Positions 34,397 through 42,605 of a stretch of 64,000 nucleotides of DNA are shown in pieces. Each line of letters starts with the position of its first letter. The first letter of the stretch is position 1. The stretch comes from JBGSYJ01 sp041748075. Its GTDB lineage: Bacteria; Acidobacteriota; Thermoanaerobaculia; Gp7-AA8. The notes under the pieces were generated by a model. It was not told the DNA's origin, ran no database searches, and saw nothing but the letters and a program-made list of their open reading frames with translations. The position numbers and the translations under genes were made by a program. The DNA lies in NCBI GenBank assembly GCA_041748075.1, contig JBGTDX010000081.1, positions 1-64,000 of the forward strand, given 5' to 3'.

Positions 34397-34499
34397 AGTC
34401 AGCAGTCAGGAGTCTGGAGCCCTCCCGTCCCTTGTTCTTATTATAAGCCGCTTCACCGGACGAAGACGAATGCATTCCGCATTTCGCATTCGAGTTCAG
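34397..34499. repeat. Two short heptanucleotide arrays between divIVA and yggT
   Basis: AGTCAGC-AGTCAGG-AGTCTGG at 34397-34417, and GCATTCC-GCATTTC-GCATTCG-AGTTCAG at 34472-34499, the latter three bases from the yggT stop. Both have exact seven-base spacing but different unit sequences. Confidence 0.7.
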
Positions 34500-34502
34500 C
34501 GC

Positions 34503-34838
34503 TCACAGATACGGGCCGAGCGACAGCCGCAGGAACGTGCGGATGAAATAGATCGCCAGCAGCAGAAGGAGCGGGGACCAGTCGATACCGGCCGTCTTGT
34601 GCGCGGGAAGCAGCCGCCGGAACGGCCTGAGGATCGGACTCGTCACGCGCGTGAGGAAGTCGTTGATGATCGACAGGAAGTTGTAGAACCCCTTGTAGCG
34701 CCACCGCATCGAGGACTGCGATGCGAACAGCATGATCCAGGAGAGAATCACCCAGACGAGGACGAACCAGTAGAGGATATCGAGGATGATATCGAGCGTC
34801 CTGAGCACGGTGATCAGGAATGCATTCCCGACCCCCAT
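34503..34838 (-). CDS. yggT: YggT family membrane protein
   Basis: 111 residues with two hydrophobic regions (about 8-35 and 85-105). The family signature is visible: FVLVWVILSWIML and FLTRVTSPILRPFRRLLP followed by GIDWSPLLLLLAIYFIR. Function is not established; in several bacteria it is co-transcribed with yggS and cell-division genes and is linked to osmotic or turgor tolerance. The start lies one base from the yggS stop, implying coupled translation. Confidence 0.9.
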   Translation of the reverse strand: MGVGNAFLITVLRTLDIILDILYWFVLVWVILSWIMLFASQSSMRWRYKGFYNFLSIINDFLTRVTSPILRPFRRLLPAHKTAGIDWSPLLLLLAIYFIRTFLRLSLGPYL

Positions 34839-34839
34839 G

Positions 34840-35541
34840 TCAGCCTCGATCTCCGAACAGTGCGCGTCCCACGCGAATCATCGTAGCTCCCTCTTCGATT
34901 GCCACCGGAAAGTCGTCGCTCATCCCCATCGACAGCTCGGTGAAGATATCACCCCCGGCCACCGGCTGCAGGCGATCGCGCAGATCGCGAAGCTGAGCGA
35001 AGAATGCGCGCGTCCGATCAGAAGAGGCAATGGGAGGAATCGTCATCAGACCGCGGATGCGAAGGGCGCCGAAGGAAAGGATCTCGGACAGCAGCCGCTC
35101 CGCTGCGTCCGGAGTAACGCCGCTCTTCTGCTCCTCACCGCCGACGTTGACCTGAATCAGCACATCGAGCCGCTTCTGCAACTGATCGGCTTCTTTTGCC
35201 AGCCGCTCGGCGAGATGCACCGAGTCGACCGTGTGGATCACGTCTGCAAGTCTCGCGGCTTCCTTTGCCTTGTTCGACTGGATATGGCCGATGACATGCC
35301 AGCGTGGCGAAGTCTGAACCTCGTCCACTTTTGCGCGAAGCTCCTGAACGCGGTTCTCCCCGATGTCTCCGACACCGAGGGATACTGCATCATCGACCAG
35401 GGAGGCGGGGAACGTCTTCGACACACCGATGAGCGTCACCGATTCACGGTTTCTGCCTGCCCGGATGCACGCGGCAGCAATCGATTCCTCGATCGCGCTC
35501 AGGTTCGAGCGCATCGATTCGTTGACCCGGCTGGATTCCAT
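34840..35541 (-). CDS. yggS: YggS/PROSC family PLP-binding protein
   Basis: About 233 residues from ATG 35541. The PLP lysine is in TLIGVSKTFPASLV; GENRVQELRAKV, WHVIGHIQSNKA, LIQVNVGGEEQKSGV, LMTIPP and LSMGMSDDFPVAIEEGATM are the family blocks. It is a single-domain alanine-racemase-fold protein that carries and balances pyridoxal phosphate. The frame is open to 35694, but that part overlaps the zinc-ribbon gene and is not family-like. Upstream gene stop at 35586, downstream yggT one base after its stop. Confidence 0.92.
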   Translation of the reverse strand: MESSRVNESMRSNLSAIEESIAAACIRAGRNRESVTLIGVSKTFPASLVDDAVSLGVGDIGENRVQELRAKVDEVQTSPRWHVIGHIQSNKAKEAARLADVIHTVDSVHLAERLAKEADQLQKRLDVLIQVNVGGEEQKSGVTPDAAERLLSEILSFGALRIRGLMTIPPIASSDRTRAFFAQLRDLRDRLQPVAGGDIFTELSMGMSDDFPVAIEEGATMIRVGRALFGDRG

Positions 35542-35585
35542 GATCCTGATCGGCACACCGTAACCGAGACGATACCCCTCCCTCG

Positions 35586-36299
35586 TCAGGCTCCCGATGC
35601 GTCGAGGTAGAAAATCCGGCGACAGCCCTCGCAGAAGATCAGCTCTCCCCGCTTGAGCTGCTGGCTTGCCTGCGGCCGGATTCGCACCCTGCACGCGCTG
35701 CAGGACTCACGCTCCACGCGCGCGACGGCAATTCCGTGTCGCGATTTGAAGATCCTGTGGAACTCGTTGCGCAATTTTTCCGGAACCTGACCTTCGATTC
35801 CCGCAGCCTTCGCGCGGATGGATTCGATCTCGCTGCGAAGGTCGCCGAGGGATTGCTGCCACCGCTCGTAGGCCACCTGGTGACGACCCTTCAGTTCCTC
35901 GAAGGATTCGCTGCGCCCATCGATCTCGCCCTGAATCTCCTCGGCTTCGGTCATGTGCCTGAAAAGCGTTTCCTCGAGCTCCTTCACGTCTCGTCGAGTG
36001 GTGTCGATCTCCTTCCATGCAGCGGTGTATTGCTGCTGGTTCTTCACCTGCATCAACTGGCCCTGATATTTGCGGAGGATTTCCTGCTGATCCTGGAGTT
36101 GCGTCTCGATCCGACGGCGCTCCTTTGCGATGTGCTCGAGGCGCTCGGTGAGCCGCTCCATTTCACTGCTGGCGGACTGAAACTCCTCGTCAAGCTCTGC
36201 GAAGGACTCGGGACGGGCGTTGAGCTTTTCTTCCCTTTCCCCGAGATCCGTAAGTACGGTCTGAAGCTCCCATAACTTTTCGACTACCTGATTGACCAA
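35586..36299 (-). CDS. Coiled-coil protein with C4 zinc ribbon (DUF164/CdsZ-like)
   Basis: 237 residues. Long antiparallel coiled coil from about 5 to 175 (LERLEHIAKERRRIETQ-type heptads, QLMQVKNQQQYTAAWKEI), then a C-terminal zinc ribbon SCSACRVRI ... FCEGCRRIFYL with four cysteines near 200, 203, 223 and 226. This architecture matches the zf-RING_7/DUF164 family (CT398, FlgZ), which binds sigma-54 or secretion and flagellar components in some bacteria; here the partner is unknown. First gene of the set leading to yggS-yggT-divIVA; a terminator just upstream separates it from the tRNA. Confidence 0.88.
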   Translation of the reverse strand: MVNQVVEKLWELQTVLTDLGEREEKLNARPESFAELDEEFQSASSEMERLTERLEHIAKERRRIETQLQDQQEILRKYQGQLMQVKNQQQYTAAWKEIDTTRRDVKELEETLFRHMTEAEEIQGEIDGRSESFEELKGRHQVAYERWQQSLGDLRSEIESIRAKAAGIEGQVPEKLRNEFHRIFKSRHGIAVARVERESCSACRVRIRPQASQQLKRGELIFCEGCRRIFYLDASGA

Positions 36300-36318
36300 A
36301 AACGACCTCCGCCTGAAA

Positions 36319-36345
36319 TAAAAAAGCGTCCTGTTGAAGGACGCT
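36319..36345 (-). terminator. Intrinsic terminator downstream of the tRNA
   Basis: On the - strand AGCGTCC, a seven-base loop TTCAACA, GGACGCT and then a T-rich tail (TTTTTTATTT). The stem is perfect over seven pairs. It lies after the tRNA (36578-36503) and 20 bases before the zinc-ribbon gene start, so it should end the tRNA transcript. Confidence 0.75.
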
Positions 36346-36441
36346 CGTTGATCTGGATCCCATGGAGAGCCTGCCGGCTCGCGATCCCTACTCTTTGTCT
36401 TTCTGGCCGACAGCAGTGCAATGGGGTTGTGACTCCTTCAA

Positions 36442-36476
36442 AGTAGACAGTACACAGTAGCCAGGACTCAGTAGCC
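36442..36476. repeat. Heptanucleotide array AGTAGAC-type
   Basis: Five consecutive seven-base units AGTAGAC, AGTACAC, AGTAGCC, AGGACTC, AGTAGCC between the tRNA 3' end and its terminator. The 36300-36811 gap contains, in order, terminator, this array, the tRNA, a -10 box and another array; no protein gene. Confidence 0.7.
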
Positions 36477-36502
36477 TCCGCCCGGATGTGCTGCCCTCGT
36501 CT

Positions 36503-36578
36503 TGGTGGGTCCACCAGGATTCGAACCTGGGACCTGCCGGTTATGAGCCGGTAGCTCTAACCGCTGAGCTATGGACCC
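36503..36578 (-). tRNA. tRNA with CAT anticodon (elongator Met, or Ile2 after lysidine modification)
   Basis: Read on the - strand the acceptor stem GGGTCCA pairs with TGGACCC, discriminator A and encoded CCA follow (36505-36503). D-arm GCTC AGCGGTTA GAGC, anticodon loop CTCATAA with CAT, and T-arm CCAGG TTCGAAT CCTGG are all present. The D-loop and lack of an initiator-type 1-72 mismatch exclude the initiator. CAT in this loop is used by both elongator tRNA-Met and tRNA-Ile2; sequence reading alone does not settle which. Confidence 0.95.
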
Positions 36579-36587
36579 GACGTCGCG

Positions 36588-36596
36588 ATCGTACCA
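36588..36596 (-). promoter_or_regulatory. Extended -10 box for the tRNA
   Basis: TGGTACGAT on the - strand (extended -10, TG-n-TACGAT) ends nine bases before the mature tRNA 5' end. No good -35 is visible because the upstream bases belong to a GC-rich heptanucleotide array. Confidence 0.4.
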
Positions 36597-36607
36597 CAGG
36601 CCCGCCA

Positions 36608-36805
36608 CCCGCCCGGTTGTGGGTCGTGCACACCCGCCCCGCCCTCACGGTTGTGGGTTGTGAGTTCCCACCCCCTTGCGTGATTCGCGGCGCGAGGGAG
36701 AGGGGCGTTGAGTGCTGCCGGGTAGGACCCGCGGTTGGGCGGGACCTCACAACCCAGAACCGTGCGGACGGGCGGGCGTGCAGAACCCACAACCGGGCGG
36801 GCGGG
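36608..36805. repeat. Degenerate heptanucleotide arrays with GC-rich spacers
   Basis: GTTGTGG-type units (36613-36622, 36651-36670) and inverted CACAACC/CAGAACC units (36747-36760, 36781-36800) separated by GGGCGGGCGGG-like runs. Same family as 38043-38331. Located between the LysM protein stop and the tRNA promoter. Confidence 0.7.
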
Positions 36806-36811
36806 CGGAAG

Positions 36812-37972
36812 TTACTTCAGTTCCACCTGATCGCCCACCCGCATCGAGTAGCGCATGCGGACGATCCGTCCGGTCGCGCTGCTCGCGTCGGCGGTCAGAA
36901 CCCCGATCTCGCCCAGAATCTCGTCCGGATTTCCAGCCACCGGGCTCGGACGGAACACCGTCAGGAAGCTTCCGGGCTCGACAAACTGATCGCGTCCCAG
37001 GTTGATCTGAACCAGCGAGCCTTCACCGAGGGCGTATCGATAGTCCTTCGCGTTGACGATGTGTCCGGTCGACTTCTGAGTGGGAGGCGTGCAGGCGGTA
37101 GCCATCGGGCTGAGCCTGGCCAGGGGTATCGGCAATTGCGGAAGAGGTTTGAGACGGTCACCCATGAGCAGATCACTGCAGGCCTGCGTCACGATCGCAG
37201 TCGCGGTGTCATCGTTCGCGCAAAGGATCCTCACCTGACCACGAAAATCATAATGCCGGCCCAGCACGGCATCGCTGGCCGGATGGACGACGATCTCGGA
37301 CGGACGTACAACCAGGTACGTCTCGCCCGGTACCAGTCCGGTGGCGATGCCACCTTTGATGTAGATGATCTCGTTCGTAGCGACGCCGATATCCTGATGG
37401 GTCGCTTCCCGGATGTACTTCAGCTCCGTGTCCTCGAAACCGCTGATCACGTTCGGGAGGGGCTCGTTGACTGCACCGAGGTAGCCCCAGCAGTAGAGAT
37501 CGGCCTCCGTCGCGAGCGCCAGGGGAGGGCCGAGGGCCCCACTGTCCGTCGTCATGACGGGACCAGTCGTGTCATCCTCGGGGTCGAAACCGAAGTCCTC
37601 CGAGACCGACGTGGTCGTTCTTATCTGGCTTCCGGACGCTTCGCCCTGAACCAGCAGCGTGTCGCCGGGGTAGATCCAGTGTGCATCCCGAATCCACGTA
37701 TTCCATTCCCATAGCTGCGGCCAGAGATAGGGGTTGCCGTAGTAACGGGTCGCGAGACCCCACAGGGTGTCGCCGCGGACGATCGTGTGCACGGTGCTAC
37801 CCGGAGGATAGGTCGCAGGATCGGGAGGATACCAGGCCGTCCAATGGTCTCCGATCCTGTGGAGATCGGCTGGAGGGTTGGAGCTTGTCTGGCGCGCTTG
37901 TGCCGAAAGGGGAAGCGCCGCCAGAAACAGGAGAATAGAAACTATCGCCACACGACACACACAGACCCGCAT
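36812..37972 (-). CDS. Secreted LysM-domain protein
   Basis: 386 residues. Signal peptide about 1-25 (VSILLFLAALPLSAQA). A LysM domain follows near 60-110: HTIVRGDTLWGLATRYYGN then LWPQLWEWNTWIRDAHWIYP and GDTLLVQ. The remaining 270 residues are beta-rich and not assignable (EIIYIKGGIATGLVPGETYL, VEPGSFLTVFRPSPVAGNPD). LysM binds peptidoglycan, so this is probably a periplasmic cell-wall-associated protein. It lies 363 bases of repeat downstream of a lytic transglycosylase gene on the same strand. The C-terminus ends 12 bases from a repeat array. Confidence 0.87.
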   Translation of the reverse strand: MRVCVCRVAIVSILLFLAALPLSAQARQTSSNPPADLHRIGDHWTAWYPPDPATYPPGSTVHTIVRGDTLWGLATRYYGNPYLWPQLWEWNTWIRDAHWIYPGDTLLVQGEASGSQIRTTTSVSEDFGFDPEDDTTGPVMTTDSGALGPPLALATEADLYCWGYLGAVNEPLPNVISGFEDTELKYIREATHQDIGVATNEIIYIKGGIATGLVPGETYLVVRPSEIVVHPASDAVLGRHYDFRGQVRILCANDDTATAIVTQACSDLLMGDRLKPLPQLPIPLARLSPMATACTPPTQKSTGHIVNAKDYRYALGEGSLVQINLGRDQFVEPGSFLTVFRPSPVAGNPDEILGEIGVLTADASSATGRIVRMRYSMRVGDQVELK

Positions 37973-38042
37973 TCTTCCTCTCCTTGTGACCAGACTAGAT
38001 TAGCAGAGTTGGCTTGGGAGGGGAACCCCCGGCCCCCGCCCA

Positions 38043-38331
38043 CCCGGTTGTGGGTTGTGGGTTGTGGGCCGGGACGGGTTCTGAGTTGTGAGTTCTGAGT
38101 TGTGAGTGGACCGGGGGCCCAACTCACAACCGCGCGGGAGGGAACTCACAACTCAGAACCGTGAGGGGGCACGGGTGGGACAACTCACAACCGTGCGGGA
38201 GGGCGGGTTGAGGGACGGGTTCTAAGTTGTGAGTTCTGAGTTGTGAGTGGACCGGGGGGCGGGAGGGAACTCACAACTCACAACCGTGCGGGAGGCCGGG
38301 TGGGCACAACTCACAACCGGGCGGGAGGAAG
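38043..38331. repeat. Large heptanucleotide block with internal duplication
   Basis: The 37973-38335 gap is nearly all repeat. GTTGTGG, GTTCTGA and GTTGTGA units alternate with inverted CTCACAA/CTCAGAA units, separated by GC-rich links such as CGTGCGGGAGG. 38071-38118 and 38212-38259 are direct copies 141 bases apart with one visible difference (CTGAG versus CTAAG). The block stops five bases from the lytic transglycosylase stop codon. Confidence 0.85.
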
Positions 38332-38335
38332 GGAA

Positions 38336-39208
38336 CTACCGCGCCTGGGCGAGCTCTGTCGAGCTGTCGGTGTACTCCTGCAGCTCGCTCTTCCGCTTCT
38401 CGTAGTTTCTCATGACCTTCTTTACGTAGGTTCGAGTCTCACGGAAGGGGGGAACTTTGCCGCCGTACTTCATGACGTTGCCCTCTCCCGCATTGTAGGC
38501 AGCCACGATCTGAGTGAGGTCCCCGTCAAATCTCTTCTCGAGGTACTTGAGGTATTTCACGCCGGCATCGACGTTCTCCTCGGGATCGTAGAGGTCTTTC
38601 GCACCCATCCAGCGGCCGGTCCGAGGCATCAGCTGCATCAGACCCTGCGCACCGCGGTGCGACAGTGCGCGCACCCTGAAGCGGGATTCCTGCTCGATCA
38701 CGGCGGCTACGAGAGCGGGATCCACGTCGTACTTCTGAGCCTTTTCGTGAATCAGATCGCCGAATGGGATCTCGGTACTGAAGAACTGCCTGCGTATTTC
38801 ATCGTTGATGAGAGTGATGTCCTGATGCAGGGAGCCGCCCCGGGTCTCGGTCTCGAACCATGCGGCGTCGAAGAGACGGGCCTCCCTGGTCACATATCGA
38901 TCGGGAAGCAGATGGGAGAGCTTGAAAATCGAATTGGCAGCAAAGGACTCCTGAACATCGGCTACGAGTTTCTCGCCCAGTTCGCTCTTGCGGACGACCT
39001 GCACGCGATCGAGGTCTTTTCGAACCGCAAAATGAACACTGTTGAGGGCTTCGCTGACCCCGCCCACCGAGAGGGCCGCGCCGAAAACCACCATGAGAGC
39101 ACTGCCAGGCTGGTTGAATGCGCGCCTGAATCTGCGCTGCGTCCTTTTGCGGTACGCCGCATATCGGGTCGATACGGACTCGACCCACGACTGTTTTTTC
39201 CTTGGCAT
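38336..39208 (-). CDS. Lytic transglycosylase, SLT domain
   Basis: About 290 residues from ATG 39208, which has GGAGG eleven bases upstream. A membrane helix (SALMVVFGAALSVGG, about 37-51) anchors the protein. The SLT domain holds catalytic Glu in VAAVIEQESRFRVRALSHRG, then AQGLMQLMPRTGRWMG, NVDAGVKYLKYLEKRF and IVAAYNAGEGNVMKYGG. It cleaves the MurNAc-GlcNAc bond of peptidoglycan non-hydrolytically in the periplasm. The C-terminal KSELQEYTDSSTELAQAR is unstructured. The frame is open further upstream to 39268 without family support. Confidence 0.9.
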   Translation of the reverse strand: MPRKKQSWVESVSTRYAAYRKRTQRRFRRAFNQPGSALMVVFGAALSVGGVSEALNSVHFAVRKDLDRVQVVRKSELGEKLVADVQESFAANSIFKLSHLLPDRYVTREARLFDAAWFETETRGGSLHQDITLINDEIRRQFFSTEIPFGDLIHEKAQKYDVDPALVAAVIEQESRFRVRALSHRGAQGLMQLMPRTGRWMGAKDLYDPEENVDAGVKYLKYLEKRFDGDLTQIVAAYNAGEGNVMKYGGKVPPFRETRTYVKKVMRNYEKRKSELQEYTDSSTELAQAR

Positions 39209-39432
39209 CTGGCCTTGTTCCTCCGGTAACTGAGTCAAGCTTGCTTGCCAACAAGCGCGCGCACACAACTCTGCGAGGCGAGTTATTGTGAGCGGGATTA
39301 GGAACAGGCACCCCGGGGGCTTTATTGCTGGGTTGGGCCGGTAAATTTTGCCGAGTTGGCGAAGTCGCTATGGCCGTGGCACTTACGCATTGAGAAAATT
39401 CTCTAGAAAATCCACAGCTCCTCTTAAGAACC

Positions 39433-40146
39433 TCACCCGGGAGGCTTCTGACTGCCCGACCGAGAGATCCTGCGGACGGCGAAACAGTCCATGAGCCCAC
39501 CGAAAGCCCGGTTCCATGCGCCATATTTCGAACGGCCAAACCTCCTGGGCCGGTGGTTCACCGCCATTTCGACGACCTCGTATCCCTCGAGGCGAATGAG
39601 TGTCGGCAGAAAGCGGTGCATCCCGTTCGACCATCGAATTCGTTCGAGGCACTCTCGCCTCGCCACCTTGAGAGAACATCCCGTATCCGTGATCCGATCG
39701 CCGGTAATCCAGTTGCGAACCGCATTTCCGATCTTCGACTGGAGCCGTTTGCTGAAGGCGTCCTGACGGTTCACCCGAACTCCCGCCACCATTCCGGCAT
39801 CGGTCTCGACGAGGTGTTCGAGAAGCCGCGGAATGTCTGCCGGGTCATTCTGAAGATCGGCATCGAGCAGAGCAACGAGATCCCGTGAGGAGGCCAGAAG
39901 CCCTGCATGGATCGCGGCGGTCTGCCCGCTGTTCTCGTGGAGGGTGACGACTCGCAGTTCGGGATACGCCGCCGCGACACGACGCAGTTCGGCCGCACTC
40001 CCGTCCGTACTGCCGTCATCCACGGCGATGATTTCGAACTCGAGACCTGCCCCTCGCAGCACGCTCCGGATCTCCTCGACCAGGATCTGGAGATTCTCCT
40101 CTTCGTTATAGAGAGGAAAGATGACTGACAGGAGGTTCGTATTCAT
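39433..40146 (-). CDS. Glycosyltransferase family 2 (dolichyl/polyprenyl-phosphate sugar synthase type)
   Basis: 237 residues, GT-A fold. IFPLYNEEENLQILVEEIRS, VDDGSTDGSAAELRR, and LLDADLQNDPADIPRLLE are the donor-binding blocks of the DPM1/ArnC/GtrB group; GCSLKVARRECLERI and HRPRRFGRSKYG follow. No C-terminal membrane helices, so DPM1-short type. It would charge undecaprenyl phosphate with a sugar, the donor used by GT39/GT-C enzymes such as those at 24039 and 54647. Palindromic copy D lies upstream of its start. Confidence 0.88.
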   Translation of the reverse strand: MNTNLLSVIFPLYNEEENLQILVEEIRSVLRGAGLEFEIIAVDDGSTDGSAAELRRVAAAYPELRVVTLHENSGQTAAIHAGLLASSRDLVALLDADLQNDPADIPRLLEHLVETDAGMVAGVRVNRQDAFSKRLQSKIGNAVRNWITGDRITDTGCSLKVARRECLERIRWSNGMHRFLPTLIRLEGYEVVEMAVNHRPRRFGRSKYGAWNRAFGGLMDCFAVRRISRSGSQKPPG

Positions 40147-40169
40147 GAGCGGATTCCTGATGTCATGGT

Positions 40170-40332
40170 GTCATCCCGGGCCGGCGAATGACAGGACAGG
40201 TCATGGTGGGCGAGGGTGAACCCGGTGTCATCCTGAGCGAAGCGAAGGATCTCTTCTACAAGAATCATCGCAAGTGAGCTCGTTCCTTCGCAAAACGAGA
40301 TCCTTCGGTCGCTTCGCTCCCTCAGGCTGCCG
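40170..40332 (-). repeat. Palindromic repeat element, copy D, inverted, with head motif
   Basis: Element core 40227-40332 in opposite orientation to A-C: GTCATCCTGAGCGAAGCGAA, then GATCTCTTCTACAAGAATCA, CGAGATCCTTCGGTCGC and a slightly decayed CTCAGGCTGCCG end. On one side is GTCATCCCGGGCCGGCGAAT (40170-40189), shared with copy E; on the other ATCATGACCGTTCCCGC, shared with copy A. It sits in the 40147-40415 gap, which has no gene; a further scrap (GAGCGCAGCGAAGGATGACA) is at about 40390-40409. Confidence 0.88.
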
Positions 40333-40415
40333 TGTATCATGACCGTTCCCGCGCATAAACGGGGGCCAACATGGATTTCTTCACAGCCTCTGAGCGCAGC
40401 GAAGGATGACACCGC

Positions 40416-41189
40416 TTACCCGAGCTTCAGGCCGAAGGCCTGCTCGAAATTCGCGGTCGTCTGCGTCGCCACTTCTTCCACCGGCCGGCCCCACAATCCC
40501 GCCAGCGTTTCGGCGGTTTTTGTCACGAACGCCGGCTCGTTCTCTTTTCCGCGATGCGGAACAGGAGCGAGGTAGGGCGTGTCCGTCTCGATGAGAACCC
40601 GGTCGTGAGGGAGGCTCCGGGCAACCTCGCGCAGCGGCTCCGCTGTGCGGAATGTGAGGATCCCTGAAAACGAAATGAAAAATCCCTGATCGAGCAGCCT
40701 CCGTGCCACGTCTGCGGATTCTGTGAACGAGTGAAGGACCCCACGCGTCCCACGCGCTTCTTCGGACGCGAGGAGGTCGAGCAGATCCTCGGTCGACTCC
40801 CGATTGTGAATGATCACCGGGAGGTTCCGCTCCTTCGCAAGAGCCAGGTGACGCATGAAAACTTCGCGCTGCACCTCGCGGGGCGAATGCATGTAGTGAT
40901 AGTCCAGACCGATCTCTCCGATTGCCGCAACTCGAGGATGGGAAGCGAGTGCTGTGATCGCTGCAAACGCTTCTTCGTCGCAGTCCTTCGCCTCATGAGG
41001 ATGAAAACCGACCGCGCTCCAGACGTCGTCGTGTTGCTGGCCGAGGGCCGATGCTTCCTGCGAATCTTCGACAGCGGTCCCCGGAACGAGAAATCCGGCA
41101 ATCCCTCCGGATCTTGCGCGGCCGAGCACCTCATCCCGGCGCAGCGGTTCGAGCATCGCGAGGTGGCAGTGACTGTCGGTTAGTCTCAT
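40416..41189 (-). CDS. tatD: TatD family metal-dependent hydrolase
   Basis: 257 residues, TIM-barrel hydrolase. Metal-binding HCH is in MRLTDSHCHLAML; VGFHPHEAKDCDEE, IGEIGLDYHYMHSPREVQRE, PVIIHNRESTEDLL, LHSFTESADVARRLL and LIETDTPYLAPVPHRGKENE complete the TatD signature. TatD-type enzymes are Mg-dependent 3'-5' deoxyribonucleases (E. coli TatD/YcfH) with roles in DNA repair or quality control. Single gene with repeats downstream; 73 bases separate it from the thiolase stop. Confidence 0.93.
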   Translation of the reverse strand: MRLTDSHCHLAMLEPLRRDEVLGRARSGGIAGFLVPGTAVEDSQEASALGQQHDDVWSAVGFHPHEAKDCDEEAFAAITALASHPRVAAIGEIGLDYHYMHSPREVQREVFMRHLALAKERNLPVIIHNRESTEDLLDLLASEEARGTRGVLHSFTESADVARRLLDQGFFISFSGILTFRTAEPLREVARSLPHDRVLIETDTPYLAPVPHRGKENEPAFVTKTAETLAGLWGRPVEEVATQTTANFEQAFGLKLG

Positions 41190-41262
41190 CTATGAGTGTC
41201 CTTCGGCGTTTCAGAGGGGCGAACGTGCAACGTTCGGCCACCATGGCTGCATCGGCGTCTTG

Positions 41263-42453
41263 TCACACCAGCTCGAACACCATCGAAAGCCCCATGCCAC
41301 CTGAGATGCAGAGCGTTGCGAGTCCGAGTTGTTTGTCGTAAAACTCCATCGCATGCAGAAGCGTCGTGACGATCCGTGCGCCGGTCGCGCCGATCGGATG
41401 CCCGAGGGCAATCGCGCCTCCGTGCACATTGAGACGATCGCGGTCAAAACCGAGATCGCGGTCGCAGGCTAGTACCTGCGCGGCGAACGCTTCATTCAGC
41501 TCGATGAGGTCGATATCTGCTAAGTTCATCCCCAGATCAGCCATCAGGCGTCGCGTCGCGGGAACGGGTCCGATACCCATGATCTTCGGGTCGACTGCCG
41601 CCTGCGCGTACCCCAAAATCTTCGCAGTGGGTCGAAGGCCGAGCTCCCTCACCGCATCCCCGCTGGCCACAATCATGCTCGCTGCCCCGTCCGTGATCCC
41701 CGATGAGTTCCCGGCGTGTACCGTGCCCGACTTGCGAAACACCGGCGGCAGCTTCGCCATCGAGGCAGCCGTCGTATCGGGACGTGCGTGCTCGTCCCGG
41801 TCGAGGGTCGTGCTCCCCTTCCTCGCTTCGATCGTGATCGGGACGATTTCTGACGCGAAGCGCCCATCGGCTGCAGCTTTCGCAGCCCTCTGTTGCGACT
41901 CGACTGCGTAGAGGTCCTGCTCGTCGCGCGAGATCCCATACTGATCTGCCAGGGTTTCCGCAGTCGAGCCCATCAGCTCGTCGGCGAGCGGACACATAAA
42001 ACCGTCCCTCAGCATGCCGTCGATTACTTCCGCGTCACCCATGCGCAGTCCCCACCGCGCCTGGGTGAGAAGGTAGGGCGTATTCGACATCGATTCGGTG
42101 CCGCCGGCCACGACGACCGACGCGTTTCCCAGCTGTATCTGATCCGTTGCGTTGATGATCGATCGCATTCCGGACCCGCACGCCTGATTGACGGTGTACG
42201 CCGGAATGTCGTGAGACAGACCGCTGCGGATCGTGATCTGGCGCGCGACATTCGGCCCGACGCCCGCCTGCCGGGCGTTGCCGAAGATCACTTCATCGAT
42301 CTTCGATTGATCAACTCCCGATCGCTCGAGCGTTGCCTTCACGACGTGCGTCCCGAGCTCAGTTGCGGTGAGCGACTTGAGCGATCCCCCGAACTTTCCT
42401 ATAGGCGTTCGCAGAGCTGAAACGATGAAGATCTCCTGATCAGTTTTCGACAT
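41263..42453 (-). CDS. Acetyl-CoA C-acetyltransferase (thiolase)
   Basis: 396 residues, standard thiolase length. The nucleophile Cys is in VNQACGSGMRSIINA (about residue 89), the base His in NVHGGAIALGHPIGATGARI, and the second catalytic Cys in LATLCISGGMGLSMVFEL. NSSGITDGAASMIVASGD is also present. It condenses two acetyl-CoA to acetoacetyl-CoA or works in reverse for fatty acid and ketone degradation; direction cannot be told. No partner such as a 3-hydroxybutyryl-CoA dehydrogenase is adjacent. Divergent from the VWA operon across 152 bases. Confidence 0.94.
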   Translation of the reverse strand: MSKTDQEIFIVSALRTPIGKFGGSLKSLTATELGTHVVKATLERSGVDQSKIDEVIFGNARQAGVGPNVARQITIRSGLSHDIPAYTVNQACGSGMRSIINATDQIQLGNASVVVAGGTESMSNTPYLLTQARWGLRMGDAEVIDGMLRDGFMCPLADELMGSTAETLADQYGISRDEQDLYAVESQQRAAKAAADGRFASEIVPITIEARKGSTTLDRDEHARPDTTAASMAKLPPVFRKSGTVHAGNSSGITDGAASMIVASGDAVRELGLRPTAKILGYAQAAVDPKIMGIGPVPATRRLMADLGMNLADIDLIELNEAFAAQVLACDRDLGFDRDRLNVHGGAIALGHPIGATGARIVTTLLHAMEFYDKQLGLATLCISGGMGLSMVFELV

Positions 42454-42605
42454 CGGTAGGAGCGACCTTTCCTGACAAGAGAGCTGGAACGAGACTTCGA
42501 TACGTCTCCACGGCTTTCAAAATTTCGCTCCTGGCTATCTTCTCTGCAGCGATCAATGATGATCGTAGAAATATATTATTTTTAGGCACCGTTGCTCCCG
42601 CTACG

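Noticed and set aside
38043..38331. Possible CRISPR array
   Set aside because: The repeated units are seven bases with no regular spacers of 25-40 bases and no cas genes nearby; these are short tandem repeats.
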